Notes: generated by a model from the sequence alone, not told the origin. A stretch of DNA of 64,000 nt from Paenibacillus sp. IHBB 10380 (GCF_000949425.1 NZ_CP010976.1:992001-1056000), one strand, 5' to 3'. Shown: positions 18,800-29,075, counted from the first letter of the stretch. Made by a program: numbers and translations.

Positions 18800-21060
18800 T
18801 CGGACATGAATTGGGCGGTCGTTATGAAATTATCGAGCGAATTGGTGGGGGCGGAATGGCCCTCGTCTATAAAGCTCATGATATTTTGTTGGGCCGAAAC
18901 GTTGCTATTAAGGTGCTTCGTCAACAGTTTGTGCACGATGAAGAGTTTATTCGGCGGTTTAGACGCGAGGCTCAATCAGCGGCGTCTTTATCTCATCCCA
19001 ATGTAGTTAGTATTTACGATGTTGGGCAAGAAGATGAAATTCATTATATTGTGATGGAGTATGTCGAAGGTTATAATCTGAATGAAATTATTAAGGAGCG
19101 AGCACCCTTGCAGGTGGAAGAATCTGTGAGAATTGCTACGCAAATTTGTGATGCACTGGATCATGCACATCAGAACCAAATTATTCATCGAGACATTAAG
19201 CCTCATAACATTCTTATTGGTCGAAATGGTCGAGTGAAAGTTACTGACTTCGGTATCGCAAGGGCAGTGACTTCAACAACGATTACACAGACGGGTTCTT
19301 TGATAGGGTCTGTGCATTATTTTTCTCCCGAGCATGCTAAAGGCGTTGCCACAGGCGAGAAATCTGACTTATATTCTCTTGGTATTGTCATGTACCAGAT
19401 GTTGACGGCTACACTCCCTTTTCTAGGAGAAAGTCCAATCAGCGTGGCCTTGAAACATTTACAAGAGGAATTTGACGATCCGCGAGATGTGAATCCACTT
19501 ATTCCGCAAAGTGTAGAGAATATTATATTGAAATCCATGCGCAAAAACCCTCATGAACGCTATCAGTCAGCGAAAGAGATGATAGTAGATATAGAGACTA
19601 GCTTACTTCCTGAGAGAAGAAATGAACCTAAAATGCAATTTGCTGATTTTGATGCAGATCAGACGCGGGCATTACCCGCAATTAAAGTACAGCAGCAAGG
19701 AACATCTCTTAGAAGAAATAAGGATCTATTCAATGAAGATGATGAGGATGATAAGCCTATGACAAGCAATAAAGGCAAGAAGAAGTGGACCAAGCCTGTA
19801 CTTTGGATATCATTAACGCTCTTTATATTAATTGCTATGGGAAGTATTGTCTGGTATGTGAACAATAAGTTATCCGTACAGGAAGTCGCAGTTCCGAGTG
19901 TGATCAACATGCAGGAAGATGCTGCAGTGGCTAAACTGAAGGAGTTCGGCATTGAAGTTGGTGAGATCACACGTGCGTACAATCCTGAGTTTGACGAAGG
20001 TATGGTTTATGACCAGAGTAAGAAGGAGGGTACGACGATCAAGGAAGGATCGAGTATTAATCTTTCGGTCAGCACAATAAAGCCGTTTGTCACCATGCCG
20101 GATGTGAAAAGTCTAACTTTTGAAGAGGCATCCAAGATACTCATTGGTAAAAAGATTAAAGAAGATAATATTAAACAAACAAGTGATTACAGTGATGAAC
20201 CTAGTGGAACCGTTATTTCTCAGAGTCCAGGAGCGAACGCGGAGTTCGATGGAGATACGCAGGAGATTGTTTTAACCGTAAGTAAAGGTCCGAAAAACAT
20301 TCCTATGCCTAACCTAGTTGGTAAGACTCAGCAGGACGCACAGAGCGAGCTTGAGAATTTAGGGCTAGAGCTTGAAGCCATTAAGGAAGATACTAGCTTC
20401 CAGATTGAAAAAGGCAAGGTAACGCAGCAGTGGCCATACGATCCGAAGGCACCTGTATCTCCTGGTTCTCCTGGTTCAAAGATTACACTGTTTGTTAGCA
20501 CAGGCTATCCAGCAGAAGCGTTAGATTATACGTTCAGGCTACCCGTTGCACCTGTAGAGGAAGGTAAGAAGACGAAGGTTCGTATCGTTTACTCTGATGC
20601 ACGTAATGAAGAGGGCTCGACCAAAGAGTATGGTACACAGACGATTCAGACTACACAAGTTTTCCCGGTTAAGTTAGTGCTGATGCCAAATAAAGATGCT
20701 GTTGTTTCAGTGTATCTGGACGGAAAACCTTTTGATGAGTTCCGTATTCGTTATAATGATGTTAAGAATGGTACTGTTCCTGAAGTGGTACTTCCGCAGA
20801 AGGACCCTGTAGTACCACCTATTACTGAGGATGAGCCTGTTGACGTGGTTCCAGATCAGAATAATGAGGAAGACCCTAAAGGGAATGCTGACAATAATAC
20901 TGATGATGTAGAGGACGATACAACGGCTATGACATCTTCCGGTAAGTTAGATAACAATAATAAGAACAAAGATAAAGGTCATAAAGGAAATAAAGATAAT
21001 AGAGATAATAGAGGTAATGATAGAAATAACGGCAACCGATTAACTTCTTCTAGACCATAA
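18796..21060 (+). CDS. prkC: Ser/Thr protein kinase PrkC with PASTA repeats
   Basis: A 754-residue membrane kinase that senses muropeptides or lipid II and influences germination and growth. The kinase domain (about 1-270) has the glycine loop GGGGMALVY, catalytic HRDIKPHN and DFGIAR. One transmembrane helix (WISLTLFILIAMGSIVWY, about residue 340) is followed by three PASTA repeats, the first beginning VPSVINMQEDAAVAKL. The end is a low-complexity Asn/Lys/Asp/Gly tail rich in NKD and GNK. ATG 18796 follows AAAGGAG. Confidence 0.95.
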   Translation: MIGHELGGRYEIIERIGGGGMALVYKAHDILLGRNVAIKVLRQQFVHDEEFIRRFRREAQSAASLSHPNVVSIYDVGQEDEIHYIVMEYVEGYNLNEIIKERAPLQVEESVRIATQICDALDHAHQNQIIHRDIKPHNILIGRNGRVKVTDFGIARAVTSTTITQTGSLIGSVHYFSPEHAKGVATGEKSDLYSLGIVMYQMLTATLPFLGESPISVALKHLQEEFDDPRDVNPLIPQSVENIILKSMRKNPHERYQSAKEMIVDIETSLLPERRNEPKMQFADFDADQTRALPAIKVQQQGTSLRRNKDLFNEDDEDDKPMTSNKGKKKWTKPVLWISLTLFILIAMGSIVWYVNNKLSVQEVAVPSVINMQEDAAVAKLKEFGIEVGEITRAYNPEFDEGMVYDQSKKEGTTIKEGSSINLSVSTIKPFVTMPDVKSLTFEEASKILIGKKIKEDNIKQTSDYSDEPSGTVISQSPGANAEFDGDTQEIVLTVSKGPKNIPMPNLVGKTQQDAQSELENLGLELEAIKEDTSFQIEKGKVTQQWPYDPKAPVSPGSPGSKITLFVSTGYPAEALDYTFRLPVAPVEEGKKTKVRIVYSDARNEEGSTKEYGTQTIQTTQVFPVKLVLMPNKDAVVSVYLDGKPFDEFRIRYNDVKNGTVPEVVLPQKDPVVPPITEDEPVDVVPDQNNEEDPKGNADNNTDDVEDDTTAMTSSGKLDNNNKNKDKGHKGNKDNRDNRGNDRNNGNRLTSSRP

Positions 21061-21113
21061 CAACTATATCAATGAAAGATCTACAGATCGATGGAAAGTG
21101 AGGCCAATCATGT

Positions 21114-22037
21114 ATGCCAGATGGTGTGATCGTAAAAGCGCTCAGCGGATATTATTACGTCAAGCCACTGTTGGACGGCAGGGCGGTAACGACGGCAGGC
21201 CAGCAAGCGATACAATGTAGAGCTCGAGGTGTTTTTAGGAATAGGGACATTACGCCTTTAGTGGGAGATCATGTCGTATATTCACTAACAGAGAATGGCG
21301 AGGGGACGGTCACTGAGGTTAAACCTCGCCATTCAGAGTTAGTTCGGCCTCAGGTGGCTAATGTACAATTTGCTGTTCTGTTATTCTCTCTTCGTGAGCC
21401 AGATCTTAATTTGGGATTATTGGATAAGTTCCTTGTTCATATTGAGCATTCTGGACTGGATACCCTGATCTGCTTAACGAAGCAAGATTTAGTAGACAAC
21501 GAAATTCTGGACAAGGATGATCCGATTACTTACGTGCAGGAACTTTACGAGAGTATTGGCTACGAAGTAATCGTCACAAGTTCTCGTTCTGGTGCGGGTC
21601 AGGAGAGATTAAAGGAACGTCTAGCCGGAAATATTTGTGTGTTCTCAGGACAATCTGGGGTTGGTAAATCATCACTCATTAATGCGCTAATGCCTGGATT
21701 AGATTTAGAAACTAATGCAATAAGTATGAAGCTAGGTCGAGGGAAACATACGACTCGTCATGTTGAATTAATTGAATTAGATAACGGTGCTTTTGTAGCA
21801 GATACACCTGGATTCAGTCAGCTTGACTTCTTAGAGATGGAAGTAGATGAGTTATCTTCTTGTTTCAGAGAGTTCGCTTCATTAGCGGCTAACTGTAAGT
21901 TTAGAGGGTGTAGTCATCTACATGAACCAGGCTGTAAGGTGATTGAGGCTAGAGACAATGGTGATATTGCCTTGGGCCGTTATGAGAACTACAAGCATTT
22001 CTATTCAGAGATAAAAGAGAAGAAGCGGAGGTATTAA
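21114..22037 (+). CDS. rsgA: Ribosome small-subunit-dependent GTPase RsgA
   Basis: A 307-residue circularly permuted GTPase that assists late 30S assembly. An OB-fold N-terminus is followed by TKQD (G4), then [10 protein letters not shown] (G1) and DTPGF (G3). The order G4-G1-G3 is the permutation typical of RsgA. A zinc knuckle follows ([14 protein letters not shown]). GTGAGG precedes the ATG by ten bases. Its place between prkC and rpe is conserved. Confidence 0.95.
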   Translation: MPDGVIVKALSGYYYVKPLLDGRAVTTAGQQAIQCRARGVFRNRDITPLVGDHVVYSLTENGEGTVTEVKPRHSELVRPQVANVQFAVLLFSLREPDLNLGLLDKFLVHIEHSGLDTLICLTKQDLVDNEILDKDDPITYVQELYESIGYEVIVTSSRSGAGQERLKERLAGNICVFSGQSGVGKSSLINALMPGLDLETNAISMKLGRGKHTTRHVELIELDNGAFVADTPGFSQLDFLEMEVDELSSCFREFASLAANCKFRGCSHLHEPGCKVIEARDNGDIALGRYENYKHFYSEIKEKKRRY

Positions 22038-22042
22038 TCCTA

Positions 22043-22705
22043 ATGATTAAAATTGCACCGTCTATATTATCAGCAGATTTCGCCAAGCTTGGGCAAGAAG
22101 TTGCCGAAGTTGAAGCTGGTGGGGCAGATTGGATTCACGTTGACGTAATGGATGGACACTTTGTTCCTAATATCACATTGGGTCCACCTATTGTGAGTGC
22201 GATTCAGCATCACACAAGCCTACCTTTAGATGTACATCTCATGATTGAACAACCGGAACGGTATGTTGCTGACTTTGCCAAGGCAGGCGCGAAGGTCATC
22301 ACGGTTCATGCTGAAGCAACGAACCATCTTCACCGTTTGGTGCATATGATCAAAGAGCATGGTGTCATGGCAGGCGTAGCCATTAATCCAGGTACTCCTG
22401 CCTCAGTCATCCAAGAAATGTTAGGTGACATTGATATGGTGCTTGTGATGACTGTAAATCCTGGTTTTGGAGGACAAGCCTTCATACCTCACACGCTCCA
22501 TAAAATTCGGCAGCTACGTCAATGGATGAACGAAGCCTCTTATCTTGATGTTCATATTCAAGTAGATGGTGGAGTTACAGCTGAGACAGCCCCGAAAGTA
22601 GTAGAAGCAGGTGCAGATGTGCTAGTGGCGGGGAGTGCCGTATTCGGGCATAAGGATAGAGCTCATGCGATCTCTCAAATTCGACAAAGCATAGGAGGAA
22701 GGTAA
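22043..22705 (+). CDS. rpe: Ribulose-phosphate 3-epimerase
   Basis: A 220-residue TIM-barrel enzyme of the pentose phosphate pathway. Motifs include [26 protein letters not shown] (metal ligands), [20 protein letters not shown] and VDGGV. It starts five bases after rsgA behind GGAGG inside the rsgA end. In B. subtilis thiN follows here; in this window a small membrane protein does. Confidence 0.96.
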   Translation: MIKIAPSILSADFAKLGQEVAEVEAGGADWIHVDVMDGHFVPNITLGPPIVSAIQHHTSLPLDVHLMIEQPERYVADFAKAGAKVITVHAEATNHLHRLVHMIKEHGVMAGVAINPGTPASVIQEMLGDIDMVLVMTVNPGFGGQAFIPHTLHKIRQLRQWMNEASYLDVHIQVDGGVTAETAPKVVEAGADVLVAGSAVFGHKDRAHAISQIRQSIGGR

Positions 22706-22708
22706 GTA

Positions 22709-22981
22709 ATGACTTTCAAAGAGGCGTTCTGGCTTACGCTTGCAAGTCTAGGTACAGGCTTTTTGATTGGTATTTACTCATTGTTAGCATCTCCTATAAA
22801 TTTGATAGCGTCAGTGCTTGCGATGATTATCGCTTTTTATTATTTCCGAAATTTTCAACGTAAGGGTCTAAGAATCGGATATGTTATATTCGTTATTCTT
22901 TACTACATCTTTTTTATATTTGCGGTGTCAGTGTATAAATTTAATCAGCTTGACCTTACTTTGATGCCAGGCATAGGGTGA
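22709..22981 (+). CDS. Small three-helix membrane protein, unknown function
   Basis: I cannot name this 90-residue protein. Three hydrophobic segments are visible: WLTLASLGTGFLIGIYSLLA, NLIASVLAMIIAFYYF and VIFVILYYIFFIFAVSVY, with a basic loop (NFQRKGLR) between the second and third. It starts three bases after rpe, preceded by AGGAAGG, so it belongs to the same transcript and is followed by a terminator. It occupies the place of thiN in B. subtilis. Confidence 0.75.
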   Translation: MTFKEAFWLTLASLGTGFLIGIYSLLASPINLIASVLAMIIAFYYFRNFQRKGLRIGYVIFVILYYIFFIFAVSVYKFNQLDLTLMPGIG

Positions 22982-23000
22982 GATGTCCCCGCATAAACAT

Positions 23001-23035
23001 GGTTACATGAGCAGATTTCTCATGTAGCCTTTTTT
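23001..23035 (+). terminator. Terminator ending the prpC-to-rpe transcript
   Basis: GGTTACATGAG (23001-23011) pairs with CTCATGTAGCC (23019-23029), with one G-T pair, and is followed by six T residues. Confidence 0.9.
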
Positions 23036-23130
23036 GTTTATATATCAGAAGGTGAAGTTCATCATGCTGCTTTTTGATATTTCATGGTAAACGTAAGATG
23101 TAGGCATGGGAAAGATGGGGAGGGTGAGGT

Positions 23131-23211
23131 ATGAAATTTTACACATTCAAGCTACCAAGGTTTTTGGGAGGGTTCGTTAAAGCCATTCTTAACACATTTC
23201 ACAAAAGTTAA
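23131..23211 (+). CDS. spoVM: Stage V sporulation protein M
   Basis: A 26-codon gene. The peptide begins MKFYTFKLPRFLGG and ends LNTFHKS, closely matching B. subtilis SpoVM (MKFYTIKLPKFLGG...). SpoVM is an amphipathic helix that recognises the convex forespore membrane and anchors SpoIVA for coat assembly. The conserved proline of the KLP motif is present. GGGGAGGGTGAGG precedes the ATG. The location upstream of rpmB is the conserved one. It proves a spore-forming host. Confidence 0.95.
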   Translation: MKFYTFKLPRFLGGFVKAILNTFHKS

Positions 23212-23301
23212 ACTACTGCAGTGACCTTACATCAACATCAAGGAAATCTGACAGAGGTGTCAATCGTGCCGTCCACCAAATCTAGATGGTTCAACGCATC
23301 A

Positions 23302-23334
23302 AAAAAGCACCTGCTGAAAACAAGGTGCTTTTTG
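23302..23334. terminator. Bidirectional terminator between spoVM and rpmB
   Basis: AAAAAGCACCT (23302-23312) pairs with AGGTGCTTTTT (23323-23333), with A-run and T-run on either side. It can serve spoVM and the convergent rpmB. Confidence 0.9.
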
Positions 23335-23354
23335 TTTATATGCTATTGTAGATA

Positions 23355-23543
23355 TTAGGCGCGAGTGACTTTACCAGCTTTTAGTGCACGAGTGCTGACG
23401 TAGACACGTTTCGGTTTACCATCGACCAAAATACGAACTTTTTGCACATTAACGCCCCAGGTACGTCGGTTACGGTTGTTGGCGTGAGAAACATGATTAC
23501 CGCTGCCTGGTTTTTTACCTGTCACATGACATTTGCGAGACAT
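23355..23543 (-). CDS. rpmB: 50S ribosomal protein L28
   Basis: A 62-residue ribosomal protein beginning [16 protein letters not shown] and containing [21 protein letters not shown]. Only one cysteine remains of the zinc pairs found in some L28 forms, so this is the zinc-free type. GGAGGTGT lies just upstream on the reverse strand. It is convergent with spoVM and divergent from fakA. Confidence 0.97.
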   Translation of the reverse strand: MSRKCHVTGKKPGSGNHVSHANNRNRRTWGVNVQKVRILVDGKPKRVYVSTRALKAGKVTRA

Positions 23544-23916
23544 AGATTACACCTCCTTGTTACAATACACCTGCATAAAACAATACTTATATATAATATC
23601 ACAGCAAAAATTGCTTCGTCAACCATTAGCAAAAACATTTATTTCTTATGACTCTTATAGTACAATATTGTATAGCCCTTATTTTGCTTACTTGGGCAAC
23701 GATTTTTTGAGGGTAATGAGTCATAGATCGGACATTATTTGTAGCCCAAGGGGTGAAACTTTTAGCATTAACAAATGAAATGATTTATTATATGATAAGC
23801 GTTTATAATAAATTTGATTGGTAGAGATATGTAACGTAAGATCTTTATTGAAAAGTAGTCATTGAAATATACAACAGATGCGAGTTTTGATGCAAGCTAG
23901 GAAGGGGATTTCTCAC
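23544..23916. other. Intergenic region between rpmB and fakA, asp23 absent
   Basis: This 373-bp gap has the rpmB ribosome binding site and AT-rich promoter-like sequence near 23590. A distant inverted pair CTTGGGC/GCCCAAG spans about 23690-23750. B. subtilis has yloU (asp23) here; no Asp23-like reading frame is present on either strand. Confidence 0.6.
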
Positions 23917-25695
23917 TTGAGTAAGCGTTTTTTGAATGGAACAGATTTCACAGGTATGGTACTGCTTGGTGCAGAACAATTGCAGCAACATGCGGAGCAC
24001 GTTAATGCCCTTAATGTATTTCCAGTACCTGATGGTGATACGGGAACAAATATGAATTTGACGATGACGGCGGGAGTTACAGAATTAAAGAAGAATAATA
24101 CGGTCTCTATTGGATATAGTGCAGGGGTATTATCTAAGGGGCTTCTTATGGGAGCGCGTGGTAATTCAGGTGTTATTCTGTCCCAATTGTTCCGTGGGTT
24201 CGGACGTTATGCCTCAACCTATGAGGAATTGAATACTCAGCAATTTGCTGCGGCATTGCAGATTGGTGTGGATACAGCATATAAAGCTGTAGTTAAACCT
24301 GTTGAGGGGACAATTCTTACTGTAGCGAAGGATGCTGCTAAACATGCGGTCTATATATCACGCCGTACAAGCGACATTACAGAACTGATGGAACAAGTGC
24401 TTATGAAAGCTAAAGAATCATTGTCTCAGACACCAGATTTGCTTCCGATCCTTAAGCAAGTAGGGGTAGTTGATTCAGGTGGTCAAGGACTTGTCTATAT
24501 TTATGAAGGATTTCTACAATATCTAAGAGGTAATGTCACTACACATCCATCGGTCAATGCTTCTACAGATACGTTGACTCCAGTGCCAAGTTATACGGTT
24601 ACACCGCTCCAGCCACAACCTGCCCTAAATGTTCCTATTACGGCGCAATCTCAGCTTGAGACGGAAGATATTGAGTTCTTATATGATATGGAGTTTTTCA
24701 TTAATCGTCAGTTAAGCAATACGCAAGCTTCATTTCATGATGAGCAATTTCGGGAAGCCTTATCAGTAAATGGGGATTCTATTATTGTTATTGCCGACGA
24801 TGAAATCATCAAGGTACACGTTCACTCTAAATGTCCTGGTGAAGTGTTGAATTTGGCCTTGCAATATGGTGAAATCACACAAATTCACATTCTGAATATG
24901 CGAGAGCAACATCGTGACTTGCTGTCAGCAGGGATGGATAGTGCGCCTATGCCAGAAATATTTGCCGATATTCCAATGCCGCAGAAGACGGTTGTAGTGG
25001 CGCCAGCTGAACCTCCTGCTGAAGAGATGGCTATGTATGGCTTTATTGCAGTGTCTTCTGGTAAAGGGATCACAGAAATTTTCACAAGCTTAGGTGTGGA
25101 TGTAGTACTGTTTGGTGGACAAACCATGAACCCAAGTACAGAGGATTTCGTGAATGCGATTTCTTCCATTTCAGCGCAGCATATTTACATATTACCGAAT
25201 AACTCCAATATTGTACTTGCTGCAGAGCAGGCACGAGAACTGCTTGAAGGAGAGCGTAGTGTCACTGTTATTCCAAGCAAGAGCATCCCACAAGGGATGG
25301 CGGCTGCCTTTGCATTCTTGGAGGAAGAGGACCTGGATAATAACACAGATAATATGTTAGTGGCGATTACTCAAGTGACTTCTGGACAGGTAACTCATGC
25401 TATTCGAGATACTTGTATTGATGAACTGGAAATTAAAGCAGGTCAATTTATTGGTATCCAGAATTCCAAGATTGTAGCGGCTACAGAGAGTGTACTTACT
25501 ACTTGTCAGGATTTATTATCCAAGATGCTAGTGAACGGGGATGAGGTTGTCACGGTCCTTTCAGGTGAAGAAGCTGATCCTAGGATGACCGAGGAACTTG
25601 ATGCATGGTTGCAGGATAACTATCCTAAAGCAGAAATAGAAGTTCATGAAGGCGGACAGCCGATTTATTATTATATATTCTCAGTTGAATCCTAA
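23917..25695 (+). CDS. fakA: Fatty acid kinase catalytic subunit FakA (DAK2 domain, YloV)
   Basis: A 592-residue kinase that phosphorylates fatty acids held by FakB proteins. The DAK-type nucleotide domain shows NVFPVPDGDTGTNMNLTM (about residues 32-49) and GARGNSGVILSQ. The C-terminal part is the DegV-like FakA domain. The likely start is TTG 23917, which follows AGGAAGGGG with nine-base spacing and gives MSKRFLNGTDF; an upstream ATG at 23878 lacks a ribosome binding site. A DegV/FakB gene follows 27 bases later, so partner subunits are encoded together. Confidence 0.92.
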   Translation: MSKRFLNGTDFTGMVLLGAEQLQQHAEHVNALNVFPVPDGDTGTNMNLTMTAGVTELKKNNTVSIGYSAGVLSKGLLMGARGNSGVILSQLFRGFGRYASTYEELNTQQFAAALQIGVDTAYKAVVKPVEGTILTVAKDAAKHAVYISRRTSDITELMEQVLMKAKESLSQTPDLLPILKQVGVVDSGGQGLVYIYEGFLQYLRGNVTTHPSVNASTDTLTPVPSYTVTPLQPQPALNVPITAQSQLETEDIEFLYDMEFFINRQLSNTQASFHDEQFREALSVNGDSIIVIADDEIIKVHVHSKCPGEVLNLALQYGEITQIHILNMREQHRDLLSAGMDSAPMPEIFADIPMPQKTVVVAPAEPPAEEMAMYGFIAVSSGKGITEIFTSLGVDVVLFGGQTMNPSTEDFVNAISSISAQHIYILPNNSNIVLAAEQARELLEGERSVTVIPSKSIPQGMAAAFAFLEEEDLDNNTDNMLVAITQVTSGQVTHAIRDTCIDELEIKAGQFIGIQNSKIVAATESVLTTCQDLLSKMLVNGDEVVTVLSGEEADPRMTEELDAWLQDNYPKAEIEVHEGGQPIYYYIFSVES

Positions 25696-25722
25696 TCGAT
25701 CATTGTGAAGAGGGGGATTTTC

Positions 25723-26580
25723 TTGGCTCATACCATTATAGTAACGGACAGTACTGCGGATATTCCTGCGGAGTTAGCACAGAAACATCATGTTTATGTC
25801 GTTCCTCTGCGATTATTGTTTGGGCAAGAGACATTTCTGGACGGTGTAGATATATCAGCGAAACAGTTTTATGATCGATTAGCTCAGGCTAAGGAGCTTC
25901 CGACAACGTCACAGCCGTCGCCTGCTGACTATGTGCGCATCTACGAGCAAATTAGGGAAGAGCATCCAGGGTCACCGATCCTCTCCATTCATATTTCTTC
26001 TGCGCTTAGCGGAACTTATCAATCGGCTCTGATTGCTAAGTCTATGATGGAGGAAGAAGCTGATATTACGATTGTTGATTCATTGTCAGCTTCCTATGGG
26101 TTCGGTGTGTTAGTCATACATGCGGCTCGGCTTGCAAGTGAGGGATTGGCTGTCGAGCAAATTATGGAAGCAGTGGAACAGTTGCGGAAGCAACGTAAGC
26201 TTTATTTTCTGGTGGATACACTTGAATATTTGCAAAAGGGAGGGCGAATCGGCAAAGCGGCTGCTTTGTTTGGTACCCTACTCAATATTAAGCCTATTCT
26301 ATCTATTGATGAAGAGGGAATCATTTATCCAGTCGAGAAGGTTAGAGGCCGTAAAAAAGCTGTAGCTCGAATGATTGAATTATTTCAACAGGACTTGGGT
26401 AATATCAACAAAATAAATGTGGCAGTAGGACATACGGCAAACCCAGCTTCGGCAGAATCGTTTTTGGAGGATCTTTCTAGTCATTATAAGCTAGAAGAAG
26501 TCGTTCTAACGAACGTTGGCGCTGTAGTAGGTAGCCACGTTGGGGCTGGAGTCATTGCCGTATTTATATGGCCGGCTTGA
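25723..26580 (+). CDS. DegV-family fatty-acid-binding protein (FakB type)
   Basis: A 285-residue fatty acid carrier for FakA. The sequence begins MAHTIIVTDSTADIPAEL and has the family motifs TTSQPSPADY and HISSALSGTYQSA, where serine and threonine residues bind the carboxylate. A later GGRIGKAAALFGTLLNIKPIL is also typical. The start is TTG 25723, preceded by AGAGGGGGA. Which fatty acids it prefers cannot be read from the sequence. Confidence 0.93.
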   Translation: MAHTIIVTDSTADIPAELAQKHHVYVVPLRLLFGQETFLDGVDISAKQFYDRLAQAKELPTTSQPSPADYVRIYEQIREEHPGSPILSIHISSALSGTYQSALIAKSMMEEEADITIVDSLSASYGFGVLVIHAARLASEGLAVEQIMEAVEQLRKQRKLYFLVDTLEYLQKGGRIGKAAALFGTLLNIKPILSIDEEGIIYPVEKVRGRKKAVARMIELFQQDLGNINKINVAVGHTANPASAESFLEDLSSHYKLEEVVLTNVGAVVGSHVGAGVIAVFIWPA

Positions 26581-26595
26581 ATCGAGGTATAAATC

Positions 26596-28653
26596 ATGAG
26601 TACAACTCTCAGTCTAGATCAAATTTCGGTGAAGCAGGTACGTGGCGTGAGTGCTCTCAAAGAGGGGGAGCTTCACGCCTTTGGCATCTTTACGGTTAAA
26701 GACTTAATAGAATATTATCCTTATCGCTATGAAGATTATCGTCTTCGTTCTTTAAGTGAGGTTAAGAGTGGGGACAAGGTGACTATTCAAGCCAAGATCA
26801 TGGGAATCCCAGTTCTACAGCGTTATGGGGGGAAGTCCCGATTGACATGTAAATTGATGTCCGAAGAGTGGATGTTTACTGCAACATGGTTCAATCGCCA
26901 TTTCTTACGGGATCAATTAACGCCAGGTCGAGAAATTATTGTGAACGGGAAATGGGATCAACGGCGGATGCAATTGACAGTATCAGACTCAGAGTTCCCG
27001 GATCAAGGGGTAAGACGGGGTGGGTCATTGCAACCGGTATATTCTGTAGGCGCTAAGATTACGCAAGCTTGGATGCGCAAAACGATAGGACAGGCCCTGC
27101 AGCAGTATGGGGATATGATTCCCGAAATATTGCCTTATTCTCTTTTAGAAAAGTATCATTTATTGCCGAGAAAGCAAGCTATTACAACCATCCATCAGCC
27201 AGAGGATACGAAAGAAGGACAACAAGGGCGTGAACGGATGGTGTATGAGGAATTATTTCTTTTTCAATTAAAAATGCAGGCCTTTCGCGCGTTGACCCGG
27301 GGCAGAATGGATGGCGTTGTCCATACGGTTGAGAACGCAGTAGTGCGTGAATTTGTCCGCAGTCTGCCATTTGAATTGACAGATGCGCAGAAGCGGGTCG
27401 AATTAGAAATATTGAAGGATATGCGGGCTTCTTATTGCATGAATCGATTGCTTCAAGGTGATGTGGGATCAGGGAAGACGGTCATTGCAGCCATAGCTCT
27501 CTATGCTAGTGTGCGATCAGGATTCCAAGGTGCTTTGATGGTGCCTACAGAAATACTGTCAGAGCAGCATTTACGATCGTTAGTACGCCTATTCGAGCCA
27601 TTTGGTATTTCTGTCGGTATGCTAACAGGTAGTGTGACAGGACGTAAGCGCAAGGATCTATTGGCTGCATTACAAATGGGGATGATCGATGTTGTGGTGG
27701 GTACACATGCGTTGATTCAGGATGAGGTGTTCTTTCGTAACTTAGGACTGGTCGTCACAGATGAGCAGCATCGCTTCGGTGTGAATCAACGGAGTGTTCT
27801 ACGCCGCAAAGGATACAATCCGGACGTATTGACTATGACGGCGACACCAATCCCGCGTACATTGGCTATTACTGCTTTTGGCGATATGGACGTCTCTACC
27901 ATAAATGAACGACCCAAAGGACGTATCCCGATCTCTACGTATTGGGTGAAGCATAGCATGATGGAGCGTGTGCTCGGATTCATTTCTCGTGAAGTAGATC
28001 AAGGTCGTCAGACCTATCTGATCTGCCCTCTCATTGAGGAGTCAGAGAAGCTGGATGTGCAGAACGTTATTGATCTACATATTCAAATGCAGCAAGCCTT
28101 TCCAACCTATCGAGTGGGTCTATTGCATGGCCGAATGACACCTGCGGAGAAGGAAGAAATCATGCAAGCCTTCAACAATAATGAGGTCCAACTGCTTGTC
28201 TCAACAACGGTGGTAGAGGTCGGGGTCGATGTACCGAATGCAACACTGATGGTTATTATGGATGCGGATCGCTTCGGACTATCTCAACTGCATCAATTAC
28301 GTGGACGTGTCGGTCGTGGAGCGCATGCTTCTTATTGTGTTCTGATCGCAGATCCGAAGACCGAGATCGGTCAGGAACGAATGCGGGTGATGACAGAGAC
28401 GGATGATGGATTCGAGGTGTCAAGACGTGATCTAGAGCTAAGAGGCCCTGGAGATTTCTTCGGTACGAAGCAGAGTGGGCTGCCTGAATTCCGCTTAGCG
28501 GATATGGTTAGCGATTTTGCCGTGCTGGAGCAGGCGCGAGATGATGTTGCATTCCTAGTCAGTGAGGATTCCTTTTGGACATCTCCTACCTACGCTCCGC
28601 TACGTCATTATTTACAGCAGGAACAGATTTTTGAAGGAAACCTAATTGATTAG
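26596..28653 (+). CDS. recG: ATP-dependent DNA helicase RecG
   Basis: A 685-residue branched-DNA translocase for fork regression and recombination. The N-terminal wedge domain with OB fold is followed by Walker A GDVGSGKT, the DEQH box (TDEQHRFGVNQR), TATPIPRT and the C-terminal helicase motif QLHQLRGRVGRG. The TRG-region motif DFFGTKQSG is present. The ATG is 15 bases after the DegV gene. Position and length match B. subtilis. Confidence 0.96.
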   Translation: MSTTLSLDQISVKQVRGVSALKEGELHAFGIFTVKDLIEYYPYRYEDYRLRSLSEVKSGDKVTIQAKIMGIPVLQRYGGKSRLTCKLMSEEWMFTATWFNRHFLRDQLTPGREIIVNGKWDQRRMQLTVSDSEFPDQGVRRGGSLQPVYSVGAKITQAWMRKTIGQALQQYGDMIPEILPYSLLEKYHLLPRKQAITTIHQPEDTKEGQQGRERMVYEELFLFQLKMQAFRALTRGRMDGVVHTVENAVVREFVRSLPFELTDAQKRVELEILKDMRASYCMNRLLQGDVGSGKTVIAAIALYASVRSGFQGALMVPTEILSEQHLRSLVRLFEPFGISVGMLTGSVTGRKRKDLLAALQMGMIDVVVGTHALIQDEVFFRNLGLVVTDEQHRFGVNQRSVLRRKGYNPDVLTMTATPIPRTLAITAFGDMDVSTINERPKGRIPISTYWVKHSMMERVLGFISREVDQGRQTYLICPLIEESEKLDVQNVIDLHIQMQQAFPTYRVGLLHGRMTPAEKEEIMQAFNNNEVQLLVSTTVVEVGVDVPNATLMVIMDADRFGLSQLHQLRGRVGRGAHASYCVLIADPKTEIGQERMRVMTETDDGFEVSRRDLELRGPGDFFGTKQSGLPEFRLADMVSDFAVLEQARDDVAFLVSEDSFWTSPTYAPLRHYLQQEQIFEGNLID

Positions 28654-28716
28654 GCAATTGGACAAGACCCCCGTCATATACTAGGGTAGAACTGTAATTG
28701 ACGGGAGGTGCCCATC

Positions 28717-29004
28717 TTGGGCTATCAGCAGTACGGAATCACCCCGCAGCTAGTGGAGCGGATTAAACTCAAAATGAAAAACCCGGCCGCCAAAGAGCGT
28801 GTCAAAAAGTTACTTGATGGCCTTAATAAGTCCGATCTCCAAGACAGCGCTAAGGTACAACGACTTGTAAAGTCTATCGGGAGCGCCCTGCATGAGAAGC
28901 TGACCCCAACCGAAGAGGGCCAGATTGCTAAATTTGTTCTATCTCAGCGAATTGATCCTAACAGCACACTTCACCTGATCAAGCTGTGGGGTATGTTTCG
29001 TTAA
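28717..29004 (+). CDS. spoVIF: Probable stage VI sporulation protein F
   Basis: A 95-residue protein beginning MGYQQYGITPQLVERIKLKM. The C-terminal part with LTPTEEGQIAKFVLSQRIDPN resembles the SpoVIF/YjcC family, whose members help coat maturation under late mother-cell control. TTG 28717 follows GGGAGGTG with seven-base spacing; the in-frame GTG at 28708 overlaps that site. It stands alone with a terminator after it. The family assignment rests on remembered similarity, so moderate certainty. Confidence 0.7.
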   Translation: MGYQQYGITPQLVERIKLKMKNPAAKERVKKLLDGLNKSDLQDSAKVQRLVKSIGSALHEKLTPTEEGQIAKFVLSQRIDPNSTLHLIKLWGMFR

Positions 29005-29025
29005 TATTCGATCTATTGTGGAATT

Positions 29026-29070
29026 CAAATCCTCTGCATGGACATCTAGAGTCACATGGCAGGGGATTTG
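29026..29070. terminator. Convergent terminator
   Basis: CAAATCCTCTGCATG (29026-29040) pairs with CATGGCAGGGGATTTG (29055-29070) with one bulge. It lies between two convergent genes. Confidence 0.8.
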
Positions 29071-29075
29071 TTATG

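Noticed and set aside
23533..23778. Open frames in the rpmB-fakA gap as an Asp23 candidate
   Set aside because: The translations show no Asp23 motifs and have no ribosome binding site.
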